From Pukyongia sp. (GTDB lineage Bacteria; Bacteroidota; Bacteroidia; Flavobacteriales; Flavobacteriaceae): a DNA stretch of 64,000 nt. A program made the position numbers and the translations under genes. The stretch covers positions 174,394 through 238,393 of the forward strand of contig JASBSY010000009.1 in NCBI GenBank assembly GCA_030148705.1. The letters run 5' to 3'. Positions 56,504 to 64,000 of this stretch are shown here, one piece after another. The notes under the pieces are model-generated. The model did not search any database. It was not told the origin of the DNA and saw nothing but the letters and a program-made list of their open reading frames with translations. How positions within the stretch are numbered: position 1 is the first letter of the stretch; every line of letters begins with the position of its first letter.

Positions 56504-56944
56504 ATGGCGTTCAATTATTTCACGACAGAATACGCTATTAGAACACACGATTTTATTTTTAATGCGTCTGGTGGTATACATGGAATAACTAATATTGGAC
56601 TACTGGAAAGTGTATTAGAGCATGTACAGAATGATTTTTATTACCCAGAATTTGAACATAAGGTCACTCATTTGGTGTTTTCCGTCAACAAGAATCATGC
56701 TTTCCGAGACGGCAATAAAAGAAGTAGCATAGCTTTTGGGGCTTATTTTCTTGTAATAAATGGACTAGAATACTGTACAGACCGATTTATCATTGAAATG
56801 GAAAATATATCAGTGCATGTGGCTGACAATAGAATTGATAAGGACTTATTGTATGAGATAATTTATTCAATTATCAATGAAGATGATTTCAGCGAAGAAC
56901 TTCGTTTAAAAATCATTGATGCAACTAACCAAGAAAAGAATTAG
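56504..56944 (+). CDS. Doc/Fic-family toxin-like protein
   Basis: A 146-residue Fic-fold protein of the death-on-curing type. The active-site loop is VNKNHAFRDGNKRSSIAF (about 62-79): His, Phe, Asp, Gly-Asn-Lys-Arg. Lys in place of the Gly found in AMPylating Fic proteins points to a Doc-like enzyme; Doc phosphorylates elongation factor Tu. Doc itself has Asn-Ala where this has Asp-Gly, so it is intermediate. No Phd-type antitoxin is beside it. It lies 1 bp after the RhuM-like gene and 5 bp before res, inside the R-M operon. Confidence 0.85.
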   Translation: MAFNYFTTEYAIRTHDFIFNASGGIHGITNIGLLESVLEHVQNDFYYPEFEHKVTHLVFSVNKNHAFRDGNKRSSIAFGAYFLVINGLEYCTDRFIIEMENISVHVADNRIDKDLLYEIIYSIINEDDFSEELRLKIIDATNQEKN

Positions 56945-56949
56945 AAAAT

Positions 56950-59900
56950 ATGCAATTAGAAAAACAACTTGTCCTTTTCAGGTACATCCTGCATCTGTTT
57001 GGTTATGAAGCTTTTGAAGACTTACGAGAGGAATTTAACAACAAAGAGTCAGGTACTAGCTCAACGGGCTACACCTATTTTGCCAGTGCTTTAATATCTA
57101 ACTCAGACAAATTCATCGAAGATCGTGCTATACAGCAATACGATGAAGCCATACAGGGTTATGAGAAAAAACTCCGTGAAAACCGTGCAGAACCTTTTCT
57201 CACATTCAAATACTATCAGTGGTTTGCCTTACTATTTACCGAGTATTTTTTTGACCATTACAGCAACAATGCAAATCAATTTATTGCCAAGCTGAATGAC
57301 TATGCTGAAGGAAGCAAAGACTGTCAACAATTAGAAGCCTACACAGAAAATGACTTGAAGAAACTTGCTTATTGGATGGCAACCGGTAGTGGTAAAACGC
57401 TATTAATGCATTGCAACTATTGGCAAATTACCAAGTACTTCAAAGAATGGGAAAACATCATTCTCATCACCCCAAATGAAGGATTAAGCAGGCAACATTA
57501 CGAAAGTTGTGTTGAAAGTGGTATTCCTGTTAAACTATATTCAGGAAGCGACGAAAGTCTAAAAGCCAAAGAAGGTGAAATTCTCATTTTAGAGATTACC
57601 AAATTGGTTAAAAACAAGGAAGGAGAAGGTGTAAGTGTTGATGTTGATTATTTCTCTGAATCGAAGAATCTAGTATTCATTGATGAAGGACACAAAGGGC
57701 AAAAGTCTGAAGAAAGAGCATGGAAGAATCTTAGAGAGCATTTGACTCGTGGAGAAGGGTCATTCACCTTCGAGTATTCAGCAACCTTTGGTCAGATTAT
57801 CACCAAAAGCACAAAAGACTTATTGCAGGAATATGGAAAGTCCATCATCTTTGACTACTCCTATCGCCATTTCTATACAGATGGATATGGTAAGGACTTT
57901 AGCGTTTTCAACCTTGACACCAAAAATGAGTACAGCGAAGAACAAAATAAACTTCTTCTTTCAGCCAGTTTATTTGGTTATTATGAGCAACTTGAATTGT
58001 TTGATAAATATGAGAAGGAACTGCGCCAATATAATATAGAGAAGCCTCTGTGGGTATTTGTTGGAAGCCGAGTAATAGGAACGGGAAGAACACAAACAGA
58101 CAAATCCACCATTTCTGATGTTTCTCGAATCATTAATTTCTTCAAATATGCTCTGTCATCACCCTCTTCTTTGCAAGAGGATTTAGATAAAATTTTAAAT
58201 GACAGCACAGGTCTACGAGATGCAGATGGAAATGATATTTTCAAAAATCATTTTGAGCACCTTAGAACATCTCAACCTATTGCGGAAACCATTCTGAGCA
58301 AAGTATTCAATGGTATAGGAAACATAGAGGCCTTCCAGGTAAAACAGACGGATGGGGAAATTGCATTAAAGACAAAAACCAGCGATCAATACTTTGCGGT
58401 AATCAATATTGGAGATGTACCCAAATATGCCAAAACGCTTGAAGCAGATACGAAAGGAGAGCTGACAATCCAAGATGATAACTTCTCTAATTCATTATTT
58501 CAAGCCATATCAGAAACCAATTCCACTATAAACATTCTAATTGGTTCTAAAAAGTTTATTGAAGGTTGGAACTCATGGAGAGTGTCAAGCATGGGGTTAA
58601 TGAACATGGGTAAAAGTGAAGGTTCTCAAATAATTCAGTTATTTGGACGGGGTGTTCGTCTAAAGGGCAAGAATCTATCTTTAAAACGAGAAGAAGTTCA
58701 CGCACCTTACCATATCCGAGCATTACAAACCATTTCCATCATGGGTTTGAATGCTTCATACATGAATCGTTTCTTAACGGAAATAGAAAAGGAAGTTCCC
58801 GATTACATCGACTATGACATTGAAATAAAACTCAACCATATGGATAAATGGGATGGTCAAATTATGACCTTTAAGAAACCTCAGGACAAGTCTTTCAAAG
58901 ATCAAATTATCGAGCTAAAATATCAGGCTGATGTTGCAAATCGGGTAACGATTGATTTAAGAAATAAAGTTAGTATTGCTTCTGGGGGTTTTAATGGTCA
59001 GGTTGCGGAAGCAATAGAAGACTACAAGGTGAATTTCTTAAGTACCTATAAAGATTTTCTTGATGCAGGTAAATTAATGCTTGAAGCAAACCGATATAAG
59101 CTACTTAAAGGGTATCACAATCTGATTCTGAAGGCCGCGCCTTTGAAGGATCTAATTGAAAAAAGCGAATTTAACATCTATAGCTATAAGGGACAATTTG
59201 GGATAGACGAAGCTATATCTGGGAAAATACAAATGATCGCTAATAATTTAATCAAAGATTATATTAATAAATTCTACGCGAATAAAGAAAAGGAGTTTTT
59301 GTCTAAGCATCTTACTTATAATATGCTGAATCATATTTCCAATCCAGATATGTTTCCTGCTTCGGATACCATGATTGTCAAAGTGCCAAAAAAACACATT
59401 TCCATCATAGAAGAATTAGAGGCTAAAATACAACAGCTCTATAATAAAGATGATAAGACTTTGCCATCTATTCATTTTGATAAACACCTGTATTCCCCAA
59501 TTGCTTCAATTACCGATGGCCAAAAATTTAAAGAGATTAAAACCGTACCGGAAAGATTGAATGAAGGTGAAAGAGATTTTCTAAAACATCTCCGGACATT
59601 TTTAAAAGAAACTGAAATTTTCGAAGATAAAAGGTTATTTGTCCTACGAAACCTTTCAAAGAAGGGTCTAGGTTTTTTTATGGAGTCTTCAACTTTTTAT
59701 CCAGATTTCATTCTATGGGTTGTCAATGGCCGTAAACAGTATATATACTTCCTTGATCCCAAAGGCTTATTACAAGGAGATACAAATTTCAACAATTCAA
59801 AAATTCTTTGGTGTAAAAACCACATCCCCGTTTTACAGGAGAAGATAAATCAAGACTTGAAAAAAGATAAGACCGATATCCAAGTGGAGATAAATGGCTT

Positions 59901-60054
59901 TATCCTTTCGGTGACCAATTTCACAAAGTTACAAAGTGTTTGGGGAGAAGGAAAAGGCACAACACTGGAAGAATTTGAAGATAATCATGTGTTGTTTATC
60001 AGTGAAAATTTAGAGTATTTAAAGGGAGTTTTTAGAAACCTAATAACTAATTGA
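56950..60054 (+). CDS. Type III restriction endonuclease (Res)
   Basis: A 1034-residue superfamily 2 helicase/nuclease. Motif I is WMATGSGKTLLMH (about 141-153), motif II is FIDEGHKGQKS (DEGH, about 244) and a late helicase motif is IIQLFGRGVRLKGKNL (about 561). The C-terminal nuclease has FYPDFILWVVNGRKQYIYF followed by LDPKG (about 915-938), a PD-(D/E)xK arrangement. It cuts DNA after translocation or sliding with Mod. Nothing appears broken. It is the last gene of the operon, 5 bp after the Doc gene. Confidence 0.9.
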   Translation: MQLEKQLVLFRYILHLFGYEAFEDLREEFNNKESGTSSTGYTYFASALISNSDKFIEDRAIQQYDEAIQGYEKKLRENRAEPFLTFKYYQWFALLFTEYFFDHYSNNANQFIAKLNDYAEGSKDCQQLEAYTENDLKKLAYWMATGSGKTLLMHCNYWQITKYFKEWENIILITPNEGLSRQHYESCVESGIPVKLYSGSDESLKAKEGEILILEITKLVKNKEGEGVSVDVDYFSESKNLVFIDEGHKGQKSEERAWKNLREHLTRGEGSFTFEYSATFGQIITKSTKDLLQEYGKSIIFDYSYRHFYTDGYGKDFSVFNLDTKNEYSEEQNKLLLSASLFGYYEQLELFDKYEKELRQYNIEKPLWVFVGSRVIGTGRTQTDKSTISDVSRIINFFKYALSSPSSLQEDLDKILNDSTGLRDADGNDIFKNHFEHLRTSQPIAETILSKVFNGIGNIEAFQVKQTDGEIALKTKTSDQYFAVINIGDVPKYAKTLEADTKGELTIQDDNFSNSLFQAISETNSTINILIGSKKFIEGWNSWRVSSMGLMNMGKSEGSQIIQLFGRGVRLKGKNLSLKREEVHAPYHIRALQTISIMGLNASYMNRFLTEIEKEVPDYIDYDIEIKLNHMDKWDGQIMTFKKPQDKSFKDQIIELKYQADVANRVTIDLRNKVSIASGGFNGQVAEAIEDYKVNFLSTYKDFLDAGKLMLEANRYKLLKGYHNLILKAAPLKDLIEKSEFNIYSYKGQFGIDEAISGKIQMIANNLIKDYINKFYANKEKEFLSKHLTYNMLNHISNPDMFPASDTMIVKVPKKHISIIEELEAKIQQLYNKDDKTLPSIHFDKHLYSPIASITDGQKFKEIKTVPERLNEGERDFLKHLRTFLKETEIFEDKRLFVLRNLSKKGLGFFMESSTFYPDFILWVVNGRKQYIYFLDPKGLLQGDTNFNNSKILWCKNHIPVLQEKINQDLKKDKTDIQVEINGFILSVTNFTKLQSVWGEGKGTTLEEFEDNHVLFISENLEYLKGVFRNLITN

Positions 60055-60367
60055 GAAGAAGTATTCGAATAAGCGAAACAGTTATTAGTAATAAAGCGAG
60101 AGTATTTTTATGGCAATAGAAAATCTTTTAAGAGAAAGCTTATGCCCCATTTATTATTGCAGATTACCATCGAGCACAGTTAAAAGTTACCCGAAATTCA
60201 TGAATTTCCGGTTTAATAGTTATTTTAAATAACTTGAATTGCTTAAATTTATCTACTCCTCAATAGTTTTAAGTACTCCCCAGTTTAATAGTGAAAGTAT
60301 TTTTTTTCGCTTTTTATTTTGATTCCGTTGTTTTTTGGAAGATTTGTAAACCTTTAAACTAATAAAT
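60055..60367. other. 313-bp spacer after res
   Basis: No confident gene is visible. It holds a perfect 16-bp palindrome GAAATTCATGAATTTC (60193-60208) and a near-palindrome AGTTATTTTAAATAACT (60217-60233). A 40-codon frame (60110-60232) has no recognisable features. Confidence 0.5.
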
Positions 60368-61855
60368 ATGAAACCAATAATGTTTTTACCGATTTTATGC
60401 TTTTTGAAAGTATGTTTAGTGTTATCTCAACCTGTAGATTTCATTTGTGGAACTATTGACTATTCAGGAGAAGATACGCCTGGTATTTATAATGCTTCAA
60501 TTGACCCTGTTGAATTATCTAATTATGATCCTGTTGTTTTCAACATTAGTTTTTGGGGAGTGAACCGTGAGGATGGCTCGAGTGATCACCCATTAATAGA
60601 AGAATATGCCTTACAAGCAGTTCAAGCTCTAAATATAGAATTTAACCAGTATAATATATTTTTTAAGTATTATGATATAGGCCACTTAAACAGTGACGAT
60701 TATTATGAGATTGGCAGCTCGTTTGAATTTTATGATCTTATTGAATATGCCAAAATTAATGGCAAATACTATTACAATTCATTTAATGTATATTTATTTG
60801 TTCCAACGGCTTTTGCAGGAATTGGCATGTACAAACAAACAACTTCAGGATATAACCAATATTTCCATAATAACTTAGCTGGGTTTATACACGAAATTGG
60901 ACATAATTTGGGGTTGAAGCATACATTCGATTCCTATGATATAGACTATAATTCTCCTCCAGTAAATCGATGTTTCGATTGTGAGCAGGTTACACGTAAT
61001 CCCGCCGACCCACATTATAATGCCGATTGTGCAGGGGACGCAGTTCCGGACACGGCTGCAGTACCAAATTTTAGAGAGGAATATTGTTGGGAAAACTCCC
61101 TGAATCCGGCTGTTTGTGACAATGTAGCATATCAATATTATTATTTGAATTTGGAGGATTGTACTTATGAAAATCCATCGGCCGTAGATTGTGATGAGGA
61201 CACACGACAAGTGTTTGAAATAGATGTTCGCAACTACATGGCTTATACTATAAAGGAATGTAGGGACTCTTTTACAATTGGTCAAGGCAATAGGATGCGA
61301 CAAACAATTGTCGAAGACATATTTGGACAGTTTGAAGATGCGCAAACGACTCTTGCTTCTTTATATGAACCATACCGAGGGGAGTATTATGTTTCCGGGC
61401 CTGAACCAAGCCCAGCAAATCCTCCTTTATTTCAGCCGGGATTCGAATATCGTTTTCTCCCCTGCGAATGTGATTGTCCAGAACCAACAGAATATCACAA
61501 CACAAATTTTTCTTACTCGTCAAGCGCCTGGTCAGTTATAGATAAAGCCACCAGTAATTATGGGTCAATTACACATCCAAATCATACTGCAATATTAATT
61601 AATCACCCACATTCTGATTTCGTGCCACAACCAAGAAGATGTTATGACAATTGGAATAGATCGCCTAAGGAAGGTTCTGTAACTAAGTTTAATGATGGAG
61701 TTTTTAACACGAATGTTACAATAACGGCCAAAGACTCCTTAGAAATAAATGACATTTATTTAATCCAAAACTTACCGCAAGGTCTTTATAAGATTGAAAA
61801 AAATTATAATGATGGATCAGTCTTAGAATCAATAATTCAAAAAGAAAATGAGTGA
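60368..61855 (+). CDS. Exported M43-type metalloprotease
   Basis: A secreted zinc protease of 495 residues. The signal peptide is hydrophobic (FLPILCFLKVCLVLSQ, cleavage near residue 21). The zinc motif HEIGHNLGLKHT (about 176-187) is the HExxHxxGxxH of metzincins, and the Met-turn region is NYMAYTIKECRDSFTIGQGN (about 288-307), typical of pappalysin/cytophagalysin-like M43 proteases. Many cysteines suggest disulfides. The end (LPQGLYKIEKNYNDGSV) looks like a degenerate T9SS type A sorting domain. It is cargo of the mobile element, 40 bp before the FG-GAP gene. Confidence 0.82.
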   Translation: MKPIMFLPILCFLKVCLVLSQPVDFICGTIDYSGEDTPGIYNASIDPVELSNYDPVVFNISFWGVNREDGSSDHPLIEEYALQAVQALNIEFNQYNIFFKYYDIGHLNSDDYYEIGSSFEFYDLIEYAKINGKYYYNSFNVYLFVPTAFAGIGMYKQTTSGYNQYFHNNLAGFIHEIGHNLGLKHTFDSYDIDYNSPPVNRCFDCEQVTRNPADPHYNADCAGDAVPDTAAVPNFREEYCWENSLNPAVCDNVAYQYYYLNLEDCTYENPSAVDCDEDTRQVFEIDVRNYMAYTIKECRDSFTIGQGNRMRQTIVEDIFGQFEDAQTTLASLYEPYRGEYYVSGPEPSPANPPLFQPGFEYRFLPCECDCPEPTEYHNTNFSYSSSAWSVIDKATSNYGSITHPNHTAILINHPHSDFVPQPRRCYDNWNRSPKEGSVTKFNDGVFNTNVTITAKDSLEINDIYLIQNLPQGLYKIEKNYNDGSVLESIIQKENE

Positions 61856-61895
61856 AATATCGTTTTTTGAGACTATAATAGTATAAATATATTAC

Positions 61896-63275
61896 ATGAA
61901 CAGGCATACGAAAAAAATAATATTTATTACCCAACTGGTCTTGACAAATCTTACTGCTCAGATTAGCTCAAACGCTAATTACATTACAGACGATGCCAAT
62001 GGCACACAGCGAATTGTTGTTGTGGATATTGACGGAGATAATTTAGTGGATGTGGTTTCTGCAAATAAATTTGACAGTTCTGTTTCTTGGTTTAAGAATC
62101 AAGGTGATGGAATTTTCGGCGATGAGCAACTAATCGGCATGATCCAGGAAACGATTTTTGTCTCCTATGCCGACCTTGATAATGATTTGGATATTGACAT
62201 AATCGCTGTATCAGGTCCGGATGATTTGGTGGTGTGGTATGAAAACTTAGATGGATTTGGAAATTTTAGCACTCAAAAAGTACTTTCCACTTCGGCCAAT
62301 GGGGCATATTCGGCCATTACTGGTGACCTAAATGGTGATAATCTTGTGGATGTTATTTCCGCCTCTGATTTAAATGACACGATAGAATGGTATGAAAATC
62401 TTGGGTCGGGTGTATTTGGCACAGGGCAAGTAATATCAACAGAAGGTAATAATGGCAGATATGTTGTTATCGCAGATTTCGATGGAGATGATGATCAAGA
62501 TATTGCAGCGAGTTCTTCAGGTAGCGAAATATTGTCCTGGTATGAGAATTTAGATGGGCAAGGAAATTTTGGCCCTCCTCAAATCATCGGCCCAGCAGGT
62601 CCTGCCACAACAGATTTGTTCGCGGCCGATATAGACGATGATAACGACATAGACATCGTAACTGTAACTATAGGAAGCGATAGGGTATCATGGTATCAAA
62701 ATTTAGACGGGCAGGGAAATTTTAGTTCAGAAATTATCATTACTAGTGAAATCCCAAATGTTCGAAGTTTATTTGTAGCTGATTTGGACAACGACGACGA
62801 TTTGGATATTCTGGCTGCTGGTAATAATAATCAGTTATTAGGACAATTAGTTTGGCTCGAAAACCTTGATGGGGAAGGGACATTTAGTAATCCACACGTC
62901 ATCTCAAACAATGATCAGCAAATAGGAATATTAGGTGTGTATGTTGAAGATGTTGATGATGATGGTGACTTTGATGTTTTTGCGGCTTCACAAAATGATG
63001 ATAGAATAGCTTGGTATGAAAACCTTACAGTCCTTGGTCTTGAAGCATTCAAGTTAGAAACTGTCCAAGTATTTCCAAATCCTGTACAGAATAGTTTGGA
63101 AATTGTGTTTTCAGGTGAAATTAAGAAGGTTGTTATGTTTAATAGTTTAGGTAATAAACTATTTACTTCTGACAATATTCATAAAATTGATATGAGTAGT
63201 TTATCTTCTGGTCTCTATATTCTACATATACAAACAGAATATGGAACTGTATTCAGAAAAGTTCTTAAAGAGTGA
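61896..63275 (+). CDS. Exported FG-GAP/VCBS repeat protein with T9SS tail
   Basis: A 459-residue secreted protein. After a signal peptide (IIFITQLVLTNLTAQ) come about seven FG-GAP/VCBS repeats, each with an Asp-rich calcium-type loop (DIDGDNLVDVVSA, DLDNDLDIDIIAV, DLNGDNLVDVISA, DFDGDDDQDIAAS, DIDDDNDIDIVTV, DLDNDDDLDILAA, DVDDDGDFDVFAA) followed by WYENLDG-like turns. It ends with a typical type A T9SS sorting domain: VFPNPVQNSLEIVF, then LSSGLYILHIQT and FRKVLKE. It is probably a beta-propeller on the cell surface. Its role with the neighbouring protease is unknown. Confidence 0.88.
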   Translation: MNRHTKKIIFITQLVLTNLTAQISSNANYITDDANGTQRIVVVDIDGDNLVDVVSANKFDSSVSWFKNQGDGIFGDEQLIGMIQETIFVSYADLDNDLDIDIIAVSGPDDLVVWYENLDGFGNFSTQKVLSTSANGAYSAITGDLNGDNLVDVISASDLNDTIEWYENLGSGVFGTGQVISTEGNNGRYVVIADFDGDDDQDIAASSSGSEILSWYENLDGQGNFGPPQIIGPAGPATTDLFAADIDDDNDIDIVTVTIGSDRVSWYQNLDGQGNFSSEIIITSEIPNVRSLFVADLDNDDDLDILAAGNNNQLLGQLVWLENLDGEGTFSNPHVISNNDQQIGILGVYVEDVDDDGDFDVFAASQNDDRIAWYENLTVLGLEAFKLETVQVFPNPVQNSLEIVFSGEIKKVVMFNSLGNKLFTSDNIHKIDMSSLSSGLYILHIQTEYGTVFRKVLKE

Positions 63276-63302
63276 GTTTAAATAGTTAGGAATCGAAGAT
63301 AA

Positions 63303-63324
63303 TTTATGCAAATATTGTGCAAAT
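63303..63324 (+). promoter_or_regulatory. Candidate integrase arm-binding repeats (right)
   Basis: TTTATGCAAAT (63303-63313) followed by TTGTGCAAAT (63315-63324) repeats the motifs at 47292-47333 in the same orientation, 46 bp inside the right att repeat. Confidence 0.4.
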
Positions 63325-63334
63325 AGGCTAATAA

Positions 63335-63363
63335 AAAAGGCTTCCATAACTTGGAAGCCTTTT
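63335..63363 (-). terminator. tRNA-Arg terminator supplied by the element
   Basis: AAAAGGCTTCCA-TAACT-TGGAAGCCTTTT lies just beyond the tRNA 3' end on the minus strand. It differs in sequence from the old terminator at 47101-47130, so the element brought its own terminator along with the tRNA 3' half. Confidence 0.75.
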
Positions 63364-63369
63364 ATTTAC

Positions 63370-63414
63370 AAGTGATCGCGACAGGATTCGAACCTGTGAC
63401 CGTCTGCTTAGAAG
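63370..63414 (-). repeat. Right attachment site within intact tRNA-Arg
   Basis: 45 bp identical to 47138-47182. It runs from 3 bases beyond the tRNA 3' end up to the anticodon loop, so strand exchange most likely occurred in or near the anticodon stem-loop. Confidence 0.93.
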
Positions 63415-63446
63415 GCAGATGCTCTATCCAACTGAGCTACGCGACC
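63373..63446 (-). tRNA. tRNA-Arg (anticodon TCT)
   Basis: 74 nt on the minus strand. The acceptor GGTCGCG pairs with CGCGATC (one G-T), followed by discriminator A; CCA is not encoded. The D arm is AGCTCAGTTGGATAGAGC and the anticodon loop CTTCTAA lies within TCTGC/GCAGA. The T arm is ACAGGTTCGAATCCTGT. It is intact and is the target of the mobile element. Confidence 0.95.
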
Positions 63447-63516
63447 AATTTATTATAACCTTTTAGTGGTACTTTTAATATTATTAAAGCCTTAATTTAC
63501 ATAAAAAGCTTTATTT

Positions 63517-63573
63517 TTTGTCTGGGTGGCAGGATTATGCATTGATCCTCTTGTGAGGATCACAAATCAATGC
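63517..63573. repeat. tRNA-Pro 3' fragment plus nested palindrome
   Basis: 63517-63536 repeats 63621-63640 (the 3' end of tRNA-Pro) with one mismatch. It is followed by a nested inverted repeat: GCATTGAT/ATCAATGC (63539-63573) enclosing GATCCTC/GAGGATC. It looks like a partial tRNA duplication with an inserted palindromic repeat. Confidence 0.6.
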
Positions 63574-63624
63574 CTTCGCATTTTTAAGAAAGTAAACTTT
63601 CTACAAAAACTCCCTGTTGATTTG

Positions 63625-63699
63625 TCGGGGTGGCAGGATTCGAACCTGCGACCTCCTGCTCCCAAAGCAGGCGCGATAACCGGGCTACGCTACACCCCG
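63625..63699 (-). tRNA. tRNA-Pro (anticodon TGG)
   Basis: 75 nt on the minus strand. The acceptor CGGGGTG pairs with CACCCCG, discriminator A follows and CCA is not encoded. The anticodon loop is TTTGGGA within CCTGC/GCAGG, and the T arm is GCAGGTTCGAATCCTGC. A repeat array begins at its 5' end. Confidence 0.95.
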
Positions 63700-64000
63700 A
63701 AAACAGTTTTACCTGTAATCAATCATTATTTCAATATTTGGTTCCAAAAAATACTACCAAATAAAGTAGTCCGGGAACCGGGCGGAGTTTATCCTGAGCG
63801 ACGCCTCGCGGAGTCGAAGGGCTACACCCCGAAAACAGTTTTACCTGTAATCAATCATTATTTCAATATTCAGTTCCAAAAAATACTACCAAATAAAGTA
63901 GTCCGGGAACCGGGCGGAGTTTATCCTGAGCGACGCCTCGCGGAGTCGAAGGGCTACACCCCGAAAACAGTTTTACCTGTAATCAATCATTATTTCAATA
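63689..64000. repeat. 132-bp tandem repeat, about 2.4 copies, cut by window end
   Basis: GCTACACCCCGAAAACAGTT occurs at 63689, 63821 and 63953, each 132 bp apart. Each unit begins with the last bases of tRNA-Pro (5' end of the gene) and contains an inverted GAGCGACGCCTCGCGGAGTC stretch, like palindromic intergenic repeats of Flavobacteriaceae. Units differ by a few bases (ATTTGGTT against ATTCAGTT). The array may continue past the window. Confidence 0.85.

Larger units (their letters stand above)
47138..63414. mobile_element. Integrative element in tRNA-Arg(TCT), about 16.3 kb
   Basis: Both ends carry the same 45-bp sequence (47138-47182 and 63370-63414), the 3' half of tRNA-Arg starting at the anticodon loop. 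The intact tRNA is restored at the right end and a remnant is left at the left end. Inside are a tyrosine recombinase, an excisionase-like protein, replication-type genes, a restriction-modification operon and two exported proteins. By eye the interior is more AT-rich than the flanks. No relaxase, coupling protein or structural phage gene is seen. It therefore resembles a satellite-like or mobilisable island, not a conjugative element or a complete prophage. Confidence 0.9.

Noticed and set aside
60110..60232. 40-codon frame in the spacer after res
   Set aside because: No recognisable domain, covers the palindromes and has no promoter; probably chance.

Overview
The window is from a member of the Flavobacteriaceae (Bacteroidota), probably marine. 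Start codons lack Shine-Dalgarno sequences. Many genes follow a Bacteroidota-type -7 element (TAnnTTTG), in a few cases with a TTG about 16-23 bp upstream. Lineage-typical families are present: a DUF3822 protein, an HYC_CC_PP protein, a type IX secretion sorting domain and a DnaX without the usual zinc cluster. Assignments rest on reading motifs and lengths by eye; no database search was run.

1-34.5 kb is a chromosomal housekeeping region in short operons on both strands. It holds proline dehydrogenase (cut by the window edge), ribonuclease Z, pdxH, a polyphosphate block (sixA-like, ppk1, ppx), miaE/dnaX, the RNase P RNA gene, rsmD with two conserved Bacteroidota proteins, a RecD/UvrD-like helicase, a gene fusing KdsB to a KdnB-like iron alcohol dehydrogenase, an acyltransferase, a gcvT/SDR/PCD/yebC group, nnr, hutH, a DksA-like zinc finger protein, clpC, gyrA plus a TPR protein, an NlpC/P60 peptidase with a thiolase, a 7TM-HD phosphohydrolase, a DUF892 ferritin-like protein and a tiny YqaE/Pmp3 protein. 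Two small proteins of one unnamed family occur at 9.2 kb and 21.9 kb.

34.8-46.6 kb is a copper/silver-type resistance cluster, all on the + strand: HYC_CC_PP protein, CusA-type RND pump, TolC-type channel, an HMA-AraC regulator, a CopA-type P1B ATPase, DUF2911 and DUF305 proteins, a CusB-type adaptor ending in DUF3347, and a small lipoprotein. The same Cys-rich heavy-metal-binding module occurs four times in three proteins. The cluster is followed by a four-copy tandem repeat array (46656-47052) ending in a terminator.

47.1-63.4 kb is an integrated mobile element of about 16.3 kb in a tRNA-Arg(TCT) gene. An exact 45-bp repeat, the tRNA 3' half from the anticodon loop onward, marks both ends. 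The element carries a Bacteroidota-type tyrosine recombinase, an unknown protein, an excisionase-like HTH protein, a zinc-ribbon protein, a probable replication-initiation protein and a DnaC-like ATPase. Its cargo is a type III-like restriction-modification operon (XRE regulator, very long Mod, Res) with a RhuM-like DNA-binding protein and a Doc/Fic toxin-like protein between mod and res, then two exported proteins (an M43-type metalloprotease and an FG-GAP/VCBS protein with a T9SS tail). No relaxase or conjugation gene is visible. The right flank holds the intact tRNA-Arg, a tRNA-Pro(TGG) and a 132-bp tandem repeat seeded by the 5' end of tRNA-Pro.

The best candidates for something undescribed are the Mod/RhuM/Doc/Res operon inside this satellite-like element and the KdsB-KdnB fusion.
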